A stretch of 50,115 bases of DNA from Paenibacillus sp. MMS18-CY102 (GCF_009789195.1 NZ_WSTC01000038.1:1-50115), one strand, 5' to 3'. Numbered from the stretch's first letter, positions 33,434 to 42,776 are shown. Notes: a model not told the origin generated them from the sequence alone. Numbers and translations are program-made.

Positions 33434-33463
33434 TAAAAAGCCCGACCTAATGGCCGGGCTTTT
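33434..33463 (-). terminator. Second terminator downstream of the ABC permease gene
   Basis: Arms AGCCCGACC (33439-33447) and GGCCGGGCT (33452-33460) with one mismatch; T5 follows on the minus strand. Confidence 0.7.
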
Positions 33464-33527
33464 ATCCGTATCAATACTGGCGAGATTATGCCGCAACTCA
33501 ACTATCCATGAAGGATTTTACGACAAA

Positions 33528-33553
33528 ACAAACGACCATAAGCGGTCGTTTGT
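33528..33553 (-). terminator. First terminator downstream of the ABC permease gene
   Basis: Perfect 10-bp arms ACAAACGACC (33528-33537) and GGTCGTTTGT (33544-33553) with a short T run on the minus strand, 16 bases beyond the permease stop. Confidence 0.65.
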
Positions 33554-33568
33554 TCATTGCAGCCAAAG

Positions 33569-35917
33569 CTACTCCGTGATTAAGCCATGAGGCGTAATGC
33601 GCTTCATTCGATAAGCCGCAATCATCGAAATGATGTAGGCAAGCATCAACATTCCAATACAAAGGGCTACAATGAAGGACAGTTTAATTGTAAATTGTAC
33701 ATTGTGAATGCCCGCCCTAGAGAGCAGCAGCGTCAGCATGGCGTTCGTGTAGAGCGCACCCAATAGGCCTCCGCACATAACCCCTGCCAGCATGACTGGA
33801 ACATAACTGTATGCCAACTGGTTCATAAGCTGGAGCGTCGTATAACCTATCGCTTTCAAAATGCCAAAATCGCGTTTGCGCTTTAGCAGGGTTGTTTTGA
33901 TCACGAGATAAAGGATGAGCAAAATGACCAGTGCTGAAATGACAAGCACAATCACCATAACCGTAAACACGGCCGTCGTATAGATGGAGCTTTGGCTGTC
34001 AATCGACGCATCAATATCCGTAACTTCAGCCGCTTGGTCTCCATAACGGGCCTTAACCTCGTTAATAAAGGCACCATTCGATACTCCGTCCAAATAAACG
34101 TCAATATATTGCCCTGTATAGCGGGGTATTAATTGTTTAATGCCAGGCGTTGTCATATACGCAGCTTGCCCCATATTGCCGATCGACTGGCTTAACCCCG
34201 TGACCAGATAGGAAAAGGTGGTGCCATTGTCTTCAAGGTTAATCATATCACCGATGCTTTTATTAGTCTGCTTCGCCAGTGTCCAAGAAATCGCAATTTC
34301 ATTGTCATACTTCGGGTACCTTCCCTCATAGACGGTCTGGTTGTCCAGCAGGCTGAAATCATCGGATATATTCGTGTAAATGCTCAGGCCTTCTATTTTG
34401 ATCGGAATTGTATCCAAAAAAAGGGTCTTGCGCACACCATCCATCTGCTCGACCGCTGATCTTAACTTAGCGCTATCAGCCCCTTCTTTCGTTTGGATGG
34501 TAACGTTCGATGTTTCCGAGCCAATGAGGCGAATGAATGCCGTCTTATCTCTAGCAATGTTGTCATACAACACAATAGAGAACACCGATGCAAACGTAAT
34601 GGCGATCATAATGACCGTTATCATTATGTTTTGCTTGCTATTCATCATGGCTGCCTTGCAAGCATGAAGAATCTGCAAACCGCCTCTTGCCTTCTCTAGC
34701 CGAAAGTAGTTCCTCCGAAAGTTATGCGCCGTAATGCCCCCGCGTAAAGCGGCGACCGGCTGAAGCTTGCGAATGCGCCCTAAGGATACCAACGCGACGA
34801 CTATGACAGACACGAGCACAATGAAAATGCTGGCCAAATTGAGGGTTACATTAAAGGTTCGGGCCCACAGCAGCCCTGTCAGTGTAGACAAGATTTTGCT
34901 GAAGACAGGGAAAAACGCGTACGATAGGGCGACTCCAACAATACTGGCGGCCAGCGTAATGAACGCAAACTGCCCTACCTGTGCAGCAGCAATTTGCCTG
35001 TTCGTATAGCCGAGCGCTTTGAGCACGCCAATGTTCACAATGCTATCCTCTATCATATTGGATACACGGAACTTAATGACGATCAGCGAAACAAGCACAA
35101 TGACGCCCGCGAATACGACCAAAATAATCGCGATTAAGTTAACCGTCATTCCGCTAACCTGTTTCATCACTTCAATATCTGCCATATATTGAAACGGGTC
35201 ATTCACGCCGCTGCTCGTGGACATAAATTTCGTATGGAACTCGTCCAGCATCTCGGTTGAACGTTTCATATCCGCAAGCGTCGCAGACAGAAGCACTCCG
35301 CTTCCCTTATCGCCTAACTTCACTGACAACTGCCTGTAGGCCGCATCTGCCAAATAAAGCTTCATCACGCCCATATTGTTCGTACCCAACATCGTCGATT
35401 CAAAAAATCCTGCTACTTGGTAGCTATGGGACCTGTTCTGATAAGTAATCGTTAACGTATCGCCTAATTGGTAGCCGCCGCTTGCTTGAAAGCTATAAGG
35501 CAAGTAAACCGCTTCGCCGCCGGGAATCGGCTCCTGTTTCCCTACCAGCTTAAGTGGCGCAAGCTTCCGGCTAGCATCTGCATTCAATATCGCGAGCCCT
35601 GAATTAAATTCACTATCGCCAAAGCGGAAAAAAGCGGAGCCCATCACCATAATAGGCTCAAATTCCACATCGTTCACGCCGGGGTAGGCTTTAAAGAAAT
35701 CTAAATTTTCTTGTTTATAGTCCGATTTTTCCATCACCATAATCACGTGGGGATCATGCAACTCTTCCGATTTATGCTCATAGAAGGAAGACATAACCGT
35801 TATGACCGTCAATCCGATATTTAATAAAAGGGCTGAGGCCGCAATTAGAATGAACAACGATAAGATAGTGCCCTTGCCTTTTCTCAAGTTAGCTTTGACA
35901 AGATTCATGACGCCCAT
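33569..35917 (-). CDS. FtsX/MacB-type ABC transporter permease
   Basis: A 782-residue permease with an N-terminal helix, a large outer domain of about 210 residues, a first FtsX-type three-helix block near 255-390, a helix at about 430, a second outer domain of about 200 residues, and a final three-helix block from about 650. The repeated segments IGVLKALGYTNRQIAAAQ and FGILKAIGYTTLQLMNQL mark the duplicated FtsX domains. The size and duplication fit transporters for lipoproteins, peptides or antimicrobial resistance. It starts one base after the ATPase stop. With the two-component genes upstream it forms a sensor-controlled ABC unit. Confidence 0.9.
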   Translation of the reverse strand: MGVMNLVKANLRKGKGTILSLFILIAASALLLNIGLTVITVMSSFYEHKSEELHDPHVIMVMEKSDYKQENLDFFKAYPGVNDVEFEPIMVMGSAFFRFGDSEFNSGLAILNADASRKLAPLKLVGKQEPIPGGEAVYLPYSFQASGGYQLGDTLTITYQNRSHSYQVAGFFESTMLGTNNMGVMKLYLADAAYRQLSVKLGDKGSGVLLSATLADMKRSTEMLDEFHTKFMSTSSGVNDPFQYMADIEVMKQVSGMTVNLIAIILVVFAGVIVLVSLIVIKFRVSNMIEDSIVNIGVLKALGYTNRQIAAAQVGQFAFITLAASIVGVALSYAFFPVFSKILSTLTGLLWARTFNVTLNLASIFIVLVSVIVVALVSLGRIRKLQPVAALRGGITAHNFRRNYFRLEKARGGLQILHACKAAMMNSKQNIMITVIMIAITFASVFSIVLYDNIARDKTAFIRLIGSETSNVTIQTKEGADSAKLRSAVEQMDGVRKTLFLDTIPIKIEGLSIYTNISDDFSLLDNQTVYEGRYPKYDNEIAISWTLAKQTNKSIGDMINLEDNGTTFSYLVTGLSQSIGNMGQAAYMTTPGIKQLIPRYTGQYIDVYLDGVSNGAFINEVKARYGDQAAEVTDIDASIDSQSSIYTTAVFTVMVIVLVISALVILLILYLVIKTTLLKRKRDFGILKAIGYTTLQLMNQLAYSYVPVMLAGVMCGGLLGALYTNAMLTLLLSRAGIHNVQFTIKLSFIVALCIGMLMLAYIISMIAAYRMKRITPHGLITE

Positions 35918-35918
35918 C

Positions 35919-36680
35919 TTACCACCTCATCTCGGCTAGAAAAACTTGCAGCCGCTCAAGGCGCTCAATACTTTCTCCCTTATGGTAAGGGCCGAGCTGC
36001 AGATCGCCATAAATAACGCCGTCGCGCAAAAACAGCACGCGATTTCCTCGCAATGCCGTTATAATATCGTGGGTAACCATGACAATGCTCTGTCCGTCCG
36101 AGTTCACCTCGGTCAACACATCAAGCACGCTATCACTAGCTGCTGAGTTAAGCGCCCCCGTCGGCTCATCTGCGAACAATATTTTGGGATTGTTGATAAG
36201 CGCCCTTACAATTCCAGCCCGTTGCGCTTCGCCACCAGACAGTTGGGAAGGAAACTTCTCCCAAGAATTTTCATTCAACCCAACCGATAAGAGCAATTGC
36301 TTCGCCCTTCCTGCAGTCTCCCGCTTATTGCGGCTGACGAGCAGGCCACTAGCCATTATATTATCCAACACGCTCATGTTATCCAACAGATGGATCTGCT
36401 GAAACACGAATCCGCAATGGTTTCTTCGAAAGATAGCCAACTGGTCGTTGCTTAGCTTCGAAATTTCATTTCCCTCAAAGTGGATCGCGCCAATTGTCGG
36501 TTTATCCATGCCGCTCAGCGCATATAACAACGTCGATTTGCCTGAACCGGAGCTTCCCATAATAACGGTAAAGTCGCCTTCCATCAGGCTTAAATCCAAA
36601 TTTTTCAGAACATGCTGCTGAAACCCGCTGCTAGAAAAGGTTTTGCACAGCTTCTCCGTCCGTAATAATACCGCTTGCAC
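35919..36680 (-). CDS. ABC transporter ATPase (LolD/MacB type)
   Basis: A 253-residue ATPase with Walker A GSSGSGKST, Q-loop FVFQQIHLL, signature LSGGEAQRAGIVRAL, Walker B ILFADEPTGAL and switch His in VMVTHD. It powers the FtsX-type permease that follows. I prefer the GTG at 36680, which sits eight bases after GAGGG; the GTG at 36689 lies too close to it. Most of the 133-base gap to the histidine kinase gene probably holds a promoter controlled by the response regulator. Confidence 0.93.
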   Translation of the reverse strand: MQAVLLRTEKLCKTFSSSGFQQHVLKNLDLSLMEGDFTVIMGSSGSGKSTLLYALSGMDKPTIGAIHFEGNEISKLSNDQLAIFRRNHCGFVFQQIHLLDNMSVLDNIMASGLLVSRNKRETAGRAKQLLLSVGLNENSWEKFPSQLSGGEAQRAGIVRALINNPKILFADEPTGALNSAASDSVLDVLTEVNSDGQSIVMVTHDIITALRGNRVLFLRDGVIYGDLQLGPYHKGESIERLERLQVFLAEMRW

Positions 36681-36790
36681 CTTTACCACCCTCGCCGACT
36701 AAGATACTCGCTTCCATGCACACAAGACTGCCGTCCGTCACTTCTACAGTCTTACTATACAAAAACAAATCTTAGTAAAGCTTTGTGCAT

Positions 36791-36818
36791 TTCTTAACGG
36801 ATTCTTAATTCGCTTAAC
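36791..36818. promoter_or_regulatory. Candidate response-regulator binding repeats
   Basis: TTCTTAA at 36791 and 36802 with a weaker GCTTAA near 36812: direct repeats spaced 10-11 bases, the spacing expected for tandem binding of OmpR-type regulators on one DNA face. Located between the sensor kinase gene and the ABC genes. Confidence 0.5.
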
Positions 36819-38076
36819 CTGCCAACATTAATCGCAACACGACCGTAAAACCGTCGCTGCGGCTGTAGCATTCCATCTCACCTTGCATGTTTTTCATAAA
36901 ATATCTAGAAATAAACAACCCCAAGCCTGTGCCGCTTTGCCCCTGTACGTTCGTCCCCCGATAAAACTTGTTAAACAACAACGGCAGTTCGTCCGCGTCG
37001 ACCCCTGGCCCGTAATCCATAATGCTGACGGCAAGATGGCCATCCTTGCATTCCGATCTAATCGTTACAGCAGTGCTTGCGTATTTATACGCATTGCTTA
37101 TCACATTATCGACCACCTGCTGCAACCGGTCCGCATCCATTAGCACAAGGCAAGGCGGGATCGGCTCGCAGTGCACACGCCCTTCATAATCAGCATTCAT
37201 GAACATTTCCTGCAGCATGCCACTGGATTGCTCGCTTACCGTCACCGTGAGCTCGGTCATCTCTTCCATGGTCGCATGAAACATATCGGTAATGAGCAAA
37301 TGAATCTGCTCGGCTTTCGAATAGATCGTTTTTAATTGGCGGGTAGTTTTGTCATCCTCAGCTTTCACGAGCATTAGCTCACTGACAGCCTTAATTGACG
37401 CGACGGGCGTTTTGATATCGTGGCTTAAGCTAGCAACAAGCTCCTTCTTGCTGCGGTTCGCTTCGTATTCGCTTTGGCGTGCGGCCGCCAGCTGGTCGCG
37501 CATCAGATCGAAGCTTTCGGTGAACGCGCCGAACGGATTGTTTTTGCCCATATGCAGCGGAATGTCCAGATTGCCTCTAGCCACATGCGCAGCAAAGCTC
37601 TGCAATCGCTTGAACGGCCGAAATATAGCCTGGTTCAACCATACCGTGTAGAAACCGCACATTGCAGCCAATAGGACAAATGCGATTCCAACCGCCCAGG
37701 TTAACCGGTCCATAATGCTTTCAATCGCTTGCTTGTAATCGTTCATGACGATAGCCTTGCCCGCTATTTGCCTGTCAATGATGATGTCTACAATCGTACT
37801 ATTGTGCTTAACTGCATCGTTCATTGTCGTAAACAAACCAGCTGAAGTCTCATACACCGGCTTGCCGGCGGCATCAACAATAACAAAAGGCAGCCGAATC
37901 CCGCCGTAATCGCTCGGCTCTAAATGCGCCCAATGGCCTTCTGTTATCTTCACAATTTCATTGACCATAATGACGTCAACGTCGGTATCCACTTTAGCTC
38001 TGCCGACCAACATAAATAAAATAAGGCCAACTGCGCATACCGCGGCAGCTATGGCGAATAAGCTTCTTGCGTTCAT
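36814..38076 (-). CDS. Two-component sensor histidine kinase
   Basis: A 420-residue membrane kinase: first helix at 7-25, an outer domain of about 100 residues, second helix near 128-150, HAMP linker, H-box SLSHDIKTPVASIKA (about residue 220), N-box NAYKYA, G1 DYGPGVD and G2 GTGLGLFIS. All catalytic boxes are intact. The extracytoplasmic domain is too long for the short intramembrane BceS type, so an external ligand is likely. Its ATG overlaps the response regulator stop by four bases. Signal unknown. Confidence 0.95.
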   Translation of the reverse strand: MNARSLFAIAAAVCAVGLILFMLVGRAKVDTDVDVIMVNEIVKITEGHWAHLEPSDYGGIRLPFVIVDAAGKPVYETSAGLFTTMNDAVKHNSTIVDIIIDRQIAGKAIVMNDYKQAIESIMDRLTWAVGIAFVLLAAMCGFYTVWLNQAIFRPFKRLQSFAAHVARGNLDIPLHMGKNNPFGAFTESFDLMRDQLAAARQSEYEANRSKKELVASLSHDIKTPVASIKAVSELMLVKAEDDKTTRQLKTIYSKAEQIHLLITDMFHATMEEMTELTVTVSEQSSGMLQEMFMNADYEGRVHCEPIPPCLVLMDADRLQQVVDNVISNAYKYASTAVTIRSECKDGHLAVSIMDYGPGVDADELPLLFNKFYRGTNVQGQSGTGLGLFISRYFMKNMQGEMECYSRSDGFTVVLRLMLAG

Positions 38077-38762
38077 AGCTGGCTATCCTCCAGCATATAC
38101 CCCTTCCCCCAGACCGTCTTAATATACTGAGGTTCATTGGGCTTTGCCTCAAGCTTTTCGCGCAGATGGCGGATATGGACATTCAGCGTGCCATCCCCGA
38201 CAAAAGCATCGCCCCACACATGAAGGAACAGCTCGTCTTTGGGAATAATGCGGTTTTTATGGCCAGCCAAATAGGATAGCAGCTTGAATTCCATCGCCTT
38301 TAGCTTCACCTCTTCGCCGTTCACCCGGACACGCCCCATACGCGCATCGATTTGGACCTGCCCAAAATCAAGCGTAGGGGCAGTTGCGATGACCGTCGAT
38401 GTATACCGTTTGAGCACAGCCTTCACTTTCGCAAGCAGGATGCTAAGCGTATAGGGCTTCTGAATATAGTCGTCGCCGCCGATATTGAGCGCGATCAGAA
38501 TATCATCATTGCTCGAACGGGCACTAATAAACAGGATCGGAATTTGCGTCGTTTGCCTAAGCTTCTTGCACAAATCAAACCCGGAAGTTTCACCCAAATT
38601 GATATCAAGAAGAATAAGCGAGGCTTCATTGTCCTGCAAAAAAGCAAAACATGCTTCTTCACTTGTTACATAAGCAGATTTCACGTTAAACATATTAAAA
38701 TATTCGCTAGTCGACTCTGCTAATGCATCTTCATCATCAACAATTAAGCAATCATAATGCAT
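38073..38762 (-). CDS. OmpR-family response regulator
   Basis: A 229-residue regulator: receiver domain with the acidic pair in VDDEDALAE, phosphoacceptor Asp in ILLDINLGE, Thr/Ser in ISARS and Lys in YIQKPYTL; then a winged-helix domain with ELFLHVWGDAFVGDGTLNVHIRHLREKLE and YIKTVWGKGYML. The ATG at 38762 follows GAGGGG. First gene of the regulator-kinase-ABC unit and the probable activator of the ABC genes. Confidence 0.95.
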   Translation of the reverse strand: MHYDCLIVDDEDALAESTSEYFNMFNVKSAYVTSEEACFAFLQDNEASLILLDINLGETSGFDLCKKLRQTTQIPILFISARSSNDDILIALNIGGDDYIQKPYTLSILLAKVKAVLKRYTSTVIATAPTLDFGQVQIDARMGRVRVNGEEVKLKAMEFKLLSYLAGHKNRIIPKDELFLHVWGDAFVGDGTLNVHIRHLREKLEAKPNEPQYIKTVWGKGYMLEDSQL

Positions 38763-38881
38763 CGAATTTCCCCTCACTAACGTTCAATTGCAAGTTTATA
38801 AATCCCATCATATAACATTGTCGCAAAAATGGCAGATATATTCACTATTTCTATCGATTATCAATATAATTTTGCATATTA

Positions 38882-38912
38882 TAAAAATCCACAACCTCAT
38901 GCGGCTGTGGAT
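38882..38912 (-). terminator. Terminator of the oxidoreductase gene
   Basis: ATCCACA (38887-38893) with TGTGGAT (38906-38912), then TTTTTAT on the minus strand. Confidence 0.75.
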
Positions 38913-38946
38913 GGATAGATTTAATGTTCCAAGCGCCTTCGGTTCT

Positions 38947-39984
38947 TCACCGTGATGCCATCAGCGGCTCCATACATACAATAGCTTTCCCCTTCACACG
39001 GCCTTCCCCAAGATGCAGAAGCGCCTGGGCCGCGTCATGCAATGCATACTTCTGGCCGATGACGGGCACGACATGGCCCGCTTCAACAAGCGCCTGCCAG
39101 GCCAATTGGTCGTCATGATTAGGCTTGTGAACGAGAACCGCCAGTTTCTTCTTTTCGAACAAGGCAGCAATCGGCGATACCAGCAACGTCTGGAGGAGGC
39201 GTGGTATGGAGCCGCCTACCATGACGTATCTGCCGCCTGACTTGAGCGCGCGTTTGATGGCAAATACCGATCGTTTCCCGACGACATCGAGGATCAGGTC
39301 GTAGCGTGGACCGATTGCGGTGAAATCTTCTTGGGCGTAATCCAAAACATGATCCGCCCCAAGGGAGCGCAGCATATCCAGCTTGTCGGCGCTGTCCACG
39401 CCGGTTACTTTTGCCCCTAGCAATTTGGCGTATTGGATGGCGAACGTGCCTACGCCCCCGCCCGCCCCATTAATCAGAACCCGATGGTCCCTTTGAATCT
39501 TGCCTTTATCCCGCAGCCCTTGCAAGGCTAGAACGGCTGCCTGTGGAATAGCCGCCGCCTGTTCAAAACTTATCGCTGTTGGCTTTGGCGTCAAAGCTTC
39601 TTCCCGTGCGCATACATATTCGGCGAATCCGCCCCATCCGCAACCCGAAATGTCCCCGAACACTTCGTCTCCTGGCCGAAACCGTTCGACAGCATCACCT
39701 ACAGCGACTATCTTCCCTGCGATATCAGCGCCAAGAATCCGGTAACGGGGCTTGCGAAGCCCGCCAAGGCGGGTAATGTACGGTTTTCCGCGCAAGAGAT
39801 CCCAATCCCAGGAATTGACCGATGCGGCATGTACGGCGATCAGCACTTCGTGGCTCTTAGGTACAGGGACTTCCACTTCTTCAATCCTCAGAACATCTGG
39901 CGATCCATAGTTGTCATAGACTAGCGCCCTCATCATGTGGGCTTCTCGTTCCCTTGATTGGCCTGCCGCCTGCATCTCTGCCAT
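38947..39984 (-). CDS. Zinc-independent medium-chain NAD(P) oxidoreductase (quinone-reductase-like)
   Basis: A 345-residue MDR-superfamily enzyme: YGSPDVLRIEEVEVPVP start, GADIAGKIVAVGDAVERFRPGDEVFG, the nucleotide loop NGAGGGVGTFAIQYAKLLGAKV, and DLILDVVGKRS. The cysteine ligands of the structural zinc lobe and the catalytic zinc are missing, placing it with quinone oxidoreductases and reticulon-4-interacting-like proteins. It would reduce quinones or activated alkenes using NADPH. The N-terminal 17 residues precede the usual start, but GGGGAGG supports the first ATG. Single-gene transcript. Confidence 0.9.
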   Translation of the reverse strand: MAEMQAAGQSREREAHMMRALVYDNYGSPDVLRIEEVEVPVPKSHEVLIAVHAASVNSWDWDLLRGKPYITRLGGLRKPRYRILGADIAGKIVAVGDAVERFRPGDEVFGDISGCGWGGFAEYVCAREEALTPKPTAISFEQAAAIPQAAVLALQGLRDKGKIQRDHRVLINGAGGGVGTFAIQYAKLLGAKVTGVDSADKLDMLRSLGADHVLDYAQEDFTAIGPRYDLILDVVGKRSVFAIKRALKSGGRYVMVGGSIPRLLQTLLVSPIAALFEKKKLAVLVHKPNHDDQLAWQALVEAGHVVPVIGQKYALHDAAQALLHLGEGRVKGKAIVCMEPLMASR

Positions 39985-40052
39985 CGTTAACCTCCCCAGC
40001 CTTCATCTATTCCTATAGTAGCATTAATTACAACAAGTAGAAGAAAATTCAT

Positions 40053-40094
40053 AAAAAAAACGAGCCGAGGGACGCGATTGCATTCCTCGGCTCG
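40053..40094 (-). terminator. Terminator downstream of a decayed gene
   Basis: Ten-base arms CGAGCCGAGG (40061-40070) and CCTCGGCTCG (40085-40094), followed by eight T residues on the minus strand. Confidence 0.8.
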
Positions 40095-40224
40095 AACTTT
40101 GCCATTACATCAATTGTTTGCCCTTAACTATTCCACTAGCCTTTTTCATTAATCATTCCCGCCAGAAGCAGCATTCGGTAGAGCAGCACAGTATCAACCG
40201 AAGAGAAAAATAAAGCCCTGGCAT

Positions 40225-40541
40225 TTAATCTCCTATGGGCAGCTGTCCAAAAGAGACCTTATTAAGCAATCCTTCATCTTTCAGTGACTCATATGCGCTT
40301 ATTAAATCAGGCACGTTTCGTCCCGTAAGTATCCAACCGCCTACGGTCCCACGAATGGCTTCTAAATGTTCTGCACTCATCAGGCGAAGTTCATCCACGG
40401 ACATGCTTATGGTTTTCCCACAATAACGCTGAAGCGCATCTAAAATTGAATATTGCCCCTTCTGATTTAGCTGCTCAAACTTTGAATCTCTTATCCCGCA
40501 ATCAAACTTGAGGACACCCTTCGTTGGAAATTCTAACGGAC
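40225..40541 (-). pseudogene. 3' fragment of an unidentified gene next to repeat DNA
   Basis: An open frame of about 100 codons ends at 40225 but has no ATG near its upstream end. The first ATG (40404) gives only 59 residues and lacks a ribosome site. The translation is protein-like: FEQLNQKGQYSILDALQRYC, then SVDELRLMSAEHLEAIRGTV, then DLISAYESLKDEGLL. Its upstream end runs into the palindromic repeat at 40529, so the 5' part was probably lost there. A terminator remains downstream. Family not recognised. Confidence 0.45.
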
Positions 40542-40722
40542 TGAGCAGCCCTTATTTGATCAAATTCGGACTCATTTGTGTTCTAACGGACCGAGCAGCC
40601 GCTATTTGGCGAATATCGACTCCAAGAGGCAGTAAATTAGCTAAATAACGGCCGTGGTGTCCGTTACAATTCGCAAAGGGCACTTTTGGAGGGGATAGCG
40701 ACTCTGAGGTCCGTTAGATCAA
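40529..40722. repeat. REP/MITE-like intergenic element with four related units
   Basis: Two direct units start TTCTAACGGAC (40531 and 40581) and continue with GAGCAGCC and TATTTG. Two inverted related units follow: ACGGCCGTGGTGTCCGTTA (about 40648-40666) and GACTCTGAGGTCCGTTAGA (about 40700-40718). The whole can fold on itself. No ORF is inside. I recall similar TAACGGAC repeats dispersed in Paenibacillus genomes, which a genome count could confirm. Confidence 0.65.
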
Positions 40723-40733
40723 TCCCCTAGCGA

Positions 40734-41108
40734 TTAATCCCGCAAAAGCGCGTTGGCGATCAGCATGTCAAACTTGCGAATATCTACGCCTTTTTGCAAT
40801 TTCACTTTGATATGCCCCGCCCGTGTCCACAACTCCACCTCTGCATTAAAGTCGAGAAACCCGCCTGCGTTCTCTGTGGACCACATATTAATGGATGAAT
40901 AAGGAAGAGAGTATATCTCTACCTTTTTGCCTGTAATGCCTTGCACATCTTTCACAATCAGCCTTTTATTCGTAAATACAGCCGTATCCCGAAAGGTTTT
41001 ATACGCGGCAACCGCCACTTCCCCTGTCACTAGCAAAGCATTAATGTCCTGTGGGATTGGGCACTCCGATACTAAAGTCCATTCCAAAATACTTTGTGTT
41101 CCTGCCAT
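40734..41108 (-). CDS. Bacterial PH-domain protein
   Basis: A 124-residue single-domain protein with the bacterial PH pattern: LLVTGEVAVAAYKTFRDTAVFTNKRLIVKDVQGITGKKVEIYSLPYSSI, then VELWTRAGHIKVKL and a C-terminal helix. These domains are small soluble proteins of mostly unknown function. GGGGG lies before the ATG. 15 bases separate it from the PLD-like gene upstream, so the two may be co-transcribed. Confidence 0.8.
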   Translation of the reverse strand: MAGTQSILEWTLVSECPIPQDINALLVTGEVAVAAYKTFRDTAVFTNKRLIVKDVQGITGKKVEIYSLPYSSINMWSTENAGGFLDFNAEVELWTRAGHIKVKLQKGVDIRKFDMLIANALLRD

Positions 41109-41123
41109 CTGCCTGACCCCCTA

Positions 41124-42371
41124 TTATACTGTATTGGCTTTTCCCCATAACGTTTGAAAATGCGCTTCATACTGCCCCGTTAGTTCTGCATCCTCAATAA
41201 AATGAAAACTATTAATTTCTGAGAAACAATTTTGCATACGATTATCCTGTATATTCGCAGCATATTGCATCTTGTGTGGATAACGCCACGCAAACTGGGT
41301 TGGGGTTATGTTTGCAGTCATCACAATGATTTTATCATCCACGATGATGAATTTATCATGAATGATTGGGGACCAAAATCGTTGCTCTACATTGCTCCAC
41401 CGTTTCAAGTAGGCCTCTGTGAGATGCGTCCTCTTGCCTTGTGCCTGATTATCCGCCCTCGTCTGCTTCAACGCCTTTATTTCAACCGATGGATCCCGGC
41501 CCGCTAGCTCACCGAGAGCTGTTACAATACTTTTTGCTGCTTTATCGAAAGGATCTATATCCATAAAATGCTGTGCGCACAGGTATACTCTGCGCTTCGC
41601 AGACTGGATAAACGCAATTATTTGATCCTGTACAAAATGGTTGCTGCCCCGCCCGCCATAAGCAATAAAAGGAGCACTGTAATAACAACCCTGATACTCA
41701 TCAGCCTCAAGGGCTGTTGGCTCAACCAGATATTCGGAATCACATTTCGTACCGGAAAAATCTTTATATTCAGCAAGCGATAAAGAATGCTTTTCCAACA
41801 AGCCAAAGTACGTTTTGAACATCGCCGCCGTATTCGGTTCATTTTCGATAACTAACAAATTATCACTATGTGGAGGATCGGCATAAGCAAGATTGCTGGA
41901 TAAGCTAATGCATTTCGTGCTGCCATCCCTCAGCTCTATAAGTATCGATTTATTGTGTAAACTGTACGCTTCCTTGCCACGGGAGTAATGCTGTTTGTAC
42001 CACTGATACGTATGTGGGAAGAGACGAAGGCTTATTTTCGGGAAATTTCCATCTTCTATACGTTTATATATTCCCTTTGCATAGTCGAATTTAGAAGAGG
42101 CCCCTCTTGCACTCGTTTCTGGATTATATATATTCACTGTTTGCTTAGAATACCCATTTAAAGGGATCGAATAGATATGCACCGAACAGCCTTGTGCACT
42201 TAATTGTTCAAGCTTCTCGTGCAGATAGAGATTATTGTATAAGAACAATGATAGTTTTATATTTGCTGCATTTTGTAATTCTTCAATCAACCGATCCAGC
42301 AAGTAAGGCGAGCTGCCTCTTGGCTTCATTACGGTATCTATTGGAATGTCGAAATAGGCTCTATATGCCAA
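41124..42371 (-). CDS. Phospholipase-D-fold nuclease-like protein
   Basis: A 415-residue protein with two PLD half-sites. The first is H139-N-K141 in SLHNKSILIEL followed by SLSSNLAYAD; the second is H338-D-K340 with D345 in IIHDKFIIVDDKIIVMTANITP. Two such motifs make one active site. The family includes lipases and restriction or DNA-repair nucleases. Next to a Vsr gene and a truncated restriction-like protein, a nuclease role is more likely. The start is TTG at 42371, with a G-rich site upstream. No membrane segment. Confidence 0.8.
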   Translation of the reverse strand: MAYRAYFDIPIDTVMKPRGSSPYLLDRLIEELQNAANIKLSLFLYNNLYLHEKLEQLSAQGCSVHIYSIPLNGYSKQTVNIYNPETSARGASSKFDYAKGIYKRIEDGNFPKISLRLFPHTYQWYKQHYSRGKEAYSLHNKSILIELRDGSTKCISLSSNLAYADPPHSDNLLVIENEPNTAAMFKTYFGLLEKHSLSLAEYKDFSGTKCDSEYLVEPTALEADEYQGCYYSAPFIAYGGRGSNHFVQDQIIAFIQSAKRRVYLCAQHFMDIDPFDKAAKSIVTALGELAGRDPSVEIKALKQTRADNQAQGKRTHLTEAYLKRWSNVEQRFWSPIIHDKFIIVDDKIIVMTANITPTQFAWRYPHKMQYAANIQDNRMQNCFSEINSFHFIEDAELTGQYEAHFQTLWGKANTV

Positions 42372-42399
42372 ATTCTCCGCCCCCTATTCTAGATGACAT

Positions 42400-42651
42400 C
42401 TATCCGAACTTCCTCTGTGTATATTGTACTCTGCTCAATTTCGCCGAAATCTTAATCGGATTCGAATGTTGCAAGCGGATAATAACATCTGTCTTGTTGT
42501 TCCTATCTCCTCCAATCCGTTCCGATGCAATAATTCCCGTGCCCTGCGTGATGCCTAGATCGAGCAGCCATTGCGGCAACTGATTAGGAATGCTTTCGGC
42601 GTTAGCAGCTCTTCTAATTGCATGTTCCAGCTGGTCGGATGCTATTGACAT
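42400..42651 (-). CDS. Short, possibly truncated restriction-system protein
   Basis: An 83-residue ORF. AGAGGCG supports the ATG at 42651. The helical start (LEHAIRRAANAESIPNQLPQWLLDLGI) is followed by TDVIIRLQHSNPIKISAKLS. I associate that last stretch with the beginning of larger restriction endonucleases. It ends abruptly in QYTQRKFG, so it may be the N-terminal remnant of a longer protein. 28 bases separate it from the PLD-like gene. The family call is from memory and weak. Confidence 0.45.
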   Translation of the reverse strand: MSIASDQLEHAIRRAANAESIPNQLPQWLLDLGITQGTGIIASERIGGDRNNKTDVIIRLQHSNPIKISAKLSRVQYTQRKFG

Positions 42652-42749
42652 GTAATCGCCTCTGTTCCATGATGTATGCGACATAAGACCTATATAAAAC
42701 CTAATATTCGACAATTTCCTGCATTTCCCTTTTAAATTACGCATGCAAA

Positions 42750-42776
42750 AAAAAGATTACGGGTTTCCGTAATCTA
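42750..42776 (-). terminator. Terminator with no visible gene upstream on its strand
   Basis: AGATTACGG/CCGTAATCT-type stem followed by eight T residues on the minus strand. The only gene upstream on that side, vsr, lies on the plus strand, so this may be left from a deleted minus-strand gene. Confidence 0.65.
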
